A DNA stretch of 64,000 nucleotides, taken from NCBI GenBank assembly GCA_014773175.1, contig VXCM01000344.1, forward strand, positions 310,290 to 374,289, given 5' to 3'. Below the pieces are notes generated by a model that made no database searches, was not told where the DNA came from, and saw nothing but the letters and a program-made list of their open reading frames with translations. The position numbers and the translations under genes are program-made. The stretch is from Lucifuga dentata (taxonomy: Eukaryota > Chordata > Actinopteri > Ophidiiformes > Bythitidae). This document shows, in pieces, positions 60,347 to 64,000 of the stretch. Each line of letters opens with the position of its first letter. The stretch's first letter is position 1.

Positions 60347-61920
60347 CTGCAAAATGAAATGAGGAAAAAAAAATGGTGAGAAATGTGTCAAAACAAATTA
60401 AAATCTAAAGTTGTTTTCCTTCCAAAAATGTTTTACTTTTGCATTGGAGGAGAAGCTGCTATCAAGTTTAATCTAATGGTTATATTTATAAATCAAAGTT
60501 TGTTGAAGTTATTAAATTAGAATTATATGGAGATTGAGCTGTTTTAATTGCTTACTGGGCAGCATCACACTATCTCTCCGCTGCTTGTGTGTTTAAAACT
60601 GTTATCTCTGCTATGCATCTCGGAGAATAAAGGACAATAAACACCACTTATTATCACAGATAACAAATTATTATCGTTATTATTCAAATCGTTTATTCAT
60701 TTACATCTGATACAATATCATTTGGTATTTTTATCATCTTTTCCTATGGTAATTCACATGGCTTGCACAAGTTTCTGCTGAAATAGCAAAACAAACCCCA
60801 GGCAAAATGTGAAAGATTATCCCATACCATGCGAGCTCGGATGAAATGCTATACTTTTTCACACTGAACACTGCTCCACTGGGTGTGATTGAAAAACATG
60901 TAAAGCTATTGAATCTGTGGTTTGTATATGTGAGGGGAAAATGAGTGTTGTAACAAGTGGGCCAGTGTTTTTGTAATTGTTTCAAATTACACTTGGCGCA
61001 ATAACTCAGTGAAAGCGGAGCCAGTGTGCGGTCCGTACACATTAACTGGGAAAAGACCACAGGATATCCATGCACCTCATCACGGCCCACAAAAAAAGCC
61101 TGATTGCGTAAACAATGAGGAGTGTAAAAGTCGTTGAGATATTTCCAGCTGTGTCTATTTGTATCCAATGGCGCTTATCACCGGCTATGCCGAAGAAGGA
61201 TAATACTTTTAGATAAAGAAGTACTTTGGAGCATTTCCTGTACATGTGTATTTTATTGGGTTAAAGACACTTTACCAGTCCTGCTTTTAATTTGCTGAAT
61301 TGTTTTTTATGAATTACTAAATGAAATGGGTGTGTGTATGTGTGTGTGAGAGACTGTCTTATAAAGGCTGTAAAAGTGGGATGCTGTCAGAAAATAACTC
61401 CATCAGTTGTTAAAAATGTTCGCCAAAGTGTATGTCTCCTGCCAAATACTGGCTTCCTCACAATGAAATTGCCAACACTATTGTTAACCACATAAATGAC
61501 TGGCTCACTTTTCTGCTTGAGGTTCAGACTTTTGGTCAAAAGCCGAGCACGAATAGATTACTGTATGTGCAACAAATCCCTGCAAGAGTGTTGCAATTAT
61601 CCCATGTGCTTACTGAACATTACACCCATGCAAAAAACATGCAGTGCCAACACCAGCCACTGTGGCTAAACTAATTTATACAGGCTTTTCTTGTAAATGT
61701 ATGTGTTTTTGACCTGCACATATCTTCACTGTATCGTATTTCAGCAACTTGCCTGGAAGATTCTCATGTTCTCATGACAGATAGACAATGACAGACAGAA
61801 AGTCAAATGATCACTGCTGAAATGTCACATTTGTCTGTGTTACTTCCCAGCCCTCTTTTTGTACAAAATTATGATTTCTGGAGTCTTAAAATCATGCAAA
61901 AGTAGTTATTTTCATTTAGG

Positions 61921-62305
61921 ATCTGTTTTGAAACTTTTGCAAACGTTTTAATGTGCAAAAAAAAAAAAAAAAAAAAAAAAAAAGACTGAGATTCACTTCT
62001 ACTCTCTCATGCTGCAGTACAACTGTGCCCACTAAGTAAAAACACACAATTTTACATGCTGCCTCTTTAAGGCCCCCAAAAAATCTGCTCTGTTCTGATT
62101 GGCCAGCTGTATCAGGCCTGAGCTGGCAACATGTTATGGAAGTAAAGGACTAATCAAACATTGAGCTTTGGATTTGTCTTACTGGATCCATTTCTATAGT
62201 GTGAACGTCAAGTTTTGCAACTCTGACAATGCTGACAATGTTCAGCACACACTCCTTAATACATTAAAATGAGGTTAAATAACAAAAAGCATATGTGCCC
62301 TTTTC
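61921..62305 (+). repeat. Dispersed repeat family A, near full length
   Basis: From 'gcaaacgttttaatgtgc' with an A-run, through atgctgcagtacaactgtgc, ctgcctctttaagg and gacaatgttcagcacacact, to aaaaagcatatgtgccctt. Same order as the 45.5-kb copy. Confidence 0.7.
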
Positions 62306-63257
62306 ATCGATGGCTTATTAGCCTGCTGTCAGACTGTTAGCACACTTTGTAAAACAACAGGAAAAACAGTTGAATGATTATATTTGATTATGTATAATCC
62401 ACTTTACAATTATTAAGTATCTCTTCACCAAATAACTGACCTACTATACCATTTAAATTGCATAATGGTTAAAACATCTTAGTTAGCCAGTGTGTTTGTT
62501 GTTCCTGTGAAAAGACATAATAGTATATTTGACATTCAGCCCTTTTTTGTCATATTTCTCCCCTGCCCTGACAATGACCATCTCCTCTGTCATCTAGTCA
62601 GCTAAACTCAATCAACCCCTAATCCAGCATAACAGTGGGGGTCTGTGTTGGGCTGGACAAGCTACTTCTCCGTTTCTATGGCATAGTGCAACCTGAAATC
62701 TTCAGTTGACATTTTTTTCCACAAACAGGGATAAAGGATGTAATTTAATAGTCACAGAGGGACAAGGCACCGTGCACCAAAGAATATTTTATTTGCTTGT
62801 GGACAGAGGCCTTTTCTTAGCGTTTGACAGCAGCCGTCCTCCCTTAAGACACAGAATTCAGCCAACAATACGGGTAGAAAAGGGCAGGCTCCTTCTTCTT
62901 TACCGAATAATGGAGATGTTTTGCATGCATGTTTACTCTTAATGTCAGCTTTGCACTTTAAAATGCTTTTGCAAACGGATATTTCAGTGGTGCACTGAGG
63001 TGAATAATAGTAAAATACAGTATATATGACTGAATTCATGCAAGCCTATTATATTTTTGGGAATTATACATTGGTTTTATGTAACTGCTCTTGCTAAGGT
63101 AAATTCTGAACAGGTAAGGCCTCGCTAACTGCACTTTTCACCAAAGCGCGTCATTTAACCCAACTGTTAACAACCTCTGTTACAACCAACTAACACGTTA
63201 TATCAGGAACTGTTTCATATATATATTATTATTATGCAAGACTAAGAGGTTTGTTAC

Positions 63258-63385
63258 CTTGTGAAGCCTGAGTTGTCCCTCTTCATAGTCAGCCACACCA
63301 CAGTTGTCAAGGTGATGACGCAGACACACATGCGTGCACGTGCACACACAGTATCAGGTAACCTCCTCAGGTTCACTCTTGGAAG
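63258..63385 (-). other. ofcc1: Probable 5' non-coding exon of ofcc1
   Basis: On the minus strand a good acceptor (ttctcttttcag) precedes 128 bases ending in a donor (CACAAG|GTAACA). The frame that would join the coding frame of exon 1 carries several TGA stops, so if this exon is used it is 5' untranslated. The two other frames are open across the exon but run out of frame in exon 1 or exon 2. It could also be a chance splice-site pair or an alternative first coding exon of another isoform. Confidence 0.4.
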
Positions 63386-64000
63386 CTGAAAAGAGAAAGT
63401 ATATCAGAAAGTCTGAATCAAATTCTACAGCTTAGTAACTAACCCAAAATGCATCATTCAGATCTCAGGTTTCTCCTGAGACATTTATACGGGGCTATCC
63501 TCTTGATAGAAGTTAGAAAATGAAAATAAGTCATAGAAAAATAGCATATGAATATTAAAAATCAAGAACTTGGTGTTATTCAATTTCACATTTAGGGGAG
63601 GACAAATATCTGGCTGTCTACCACATGCCATTACCAACTGCAACCGTTGAGATGTGCCGAGATAAAGTTTCTAGTGTGTGACAGCCTCATCTACCAGATG
63701 GCATCACTGTTTGTGTTTTAAATGATGTTTCATTATTAATGTGGAGTGTGGAATGCCACTCCCTCCAAAAGATGTTTGCTTATTGTTTCACCAGAGTGAG
63801 ATATTACAGGCAAAACAGGCTGCTTCGCCACATTTCAGTGCCAATTACAGAAATGAAGCAGCCTTAATGAAGGTAAAGCACTCGCCCTGCTTTATCAACA
63901 TCCATTATGTAGTACATGACAGTTCACACAAAAGTTCTCCCTGCATTATTTAGAGGGGACTTCAGACAAACATATTCCTCAGTCAAAGTCAACCCAATGA

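Larger units (their letters stand above)
60347..64000. other. 5' region/intron upstream of the first coding exon
   Basis: Contains a family A repeat (61921-62305) and the possible non-coding exon at 63258-63385. No CpG island or TATA-type promoter is visible, so the true promoter is probably to the right of the window. 63386-64000 shows nothing recognisable. Confidence 0.5.

Noticed and set aside
1..64000. Searching for CRISPR arrays, operons, prophage or bacterial-type systems
   Set aside because: Spliced gene structure and fish repeats make this vertebrate DNA; the direct repeats seen are microsatellites or assembly artefacts, with no spacers.

Overview
The window is nuclear DNA of a ray-finned (teleost) fish. 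The signs are a spliced gene with consensus GT/AG sites, introns of 0.2-13 kb, low coding density (under 5%), many microsatellites, and copies of repeat families typical of fish genomes (hAT- and Tc1-type non-autonomous transposons, a SINE-like family with a 'cctcctt..gcagaggtaat' end). Nothing bacterial, viral, tRNA- or rRNA-like was recognised.

The window is almost entirely one gene on the minus strand, transcribed right to left. I identify it as ofcc1 / ojoplano (opo), the fish counterpart of human OFCC1 (orofacial cleft 1 candidate 1). The identification rests on the N-terminal exons: KSKSAEFLM in exon 2, followed by REERA and GIENPAY in exon 3, matches the start of OFCC1 as I remember it. 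I chained 19 numbered coding exons, with exon 14 in two pieces, from a probable start ATG at 60293 to a donor at 625. Splice phases agree at every junction. This gives 914 codons, and the gene runs on past the left edge. A probable 5' non-coding exon lies at 63258-63385.

Protein layout from N to C: a short basic start (residues 1-28); an acidic, probably disordered region with an NPAY motif and an FDPL motif (29-260); a basic and then acidic linker (261-356); a block resembling a C2-type beta sandwich (about 357-523); a low-complexity linker in which the reading frame breaks unless a 145-bp mini-intron is removed (524-639); a membrane region with four hydrophobic segments (about 680-860); and a conserved-looking cytosol-type tail (861-914 and beyond). 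opo is known from medaka as a membrane protein of polarised epithelia acting in optic cup folding in opposition to Numb; the NPxY motif fits that.

The rest is intron. It holds three non-autonomous DNA transposons with clear terminal repeats, six copies of one dispersed family, four of another, two of a third, three perfect inverted repeats, microsatellites, and AT-rich unique stretches that look like conserved non-coding elements. That would fit a regulatory block near tfap2a, but cannot be shown from one sequence. There are 21 single 'n' characters, nearly all inside homopolymers or between identical flanks; they mark unresolved contig joins, and at least two have created false duplications.
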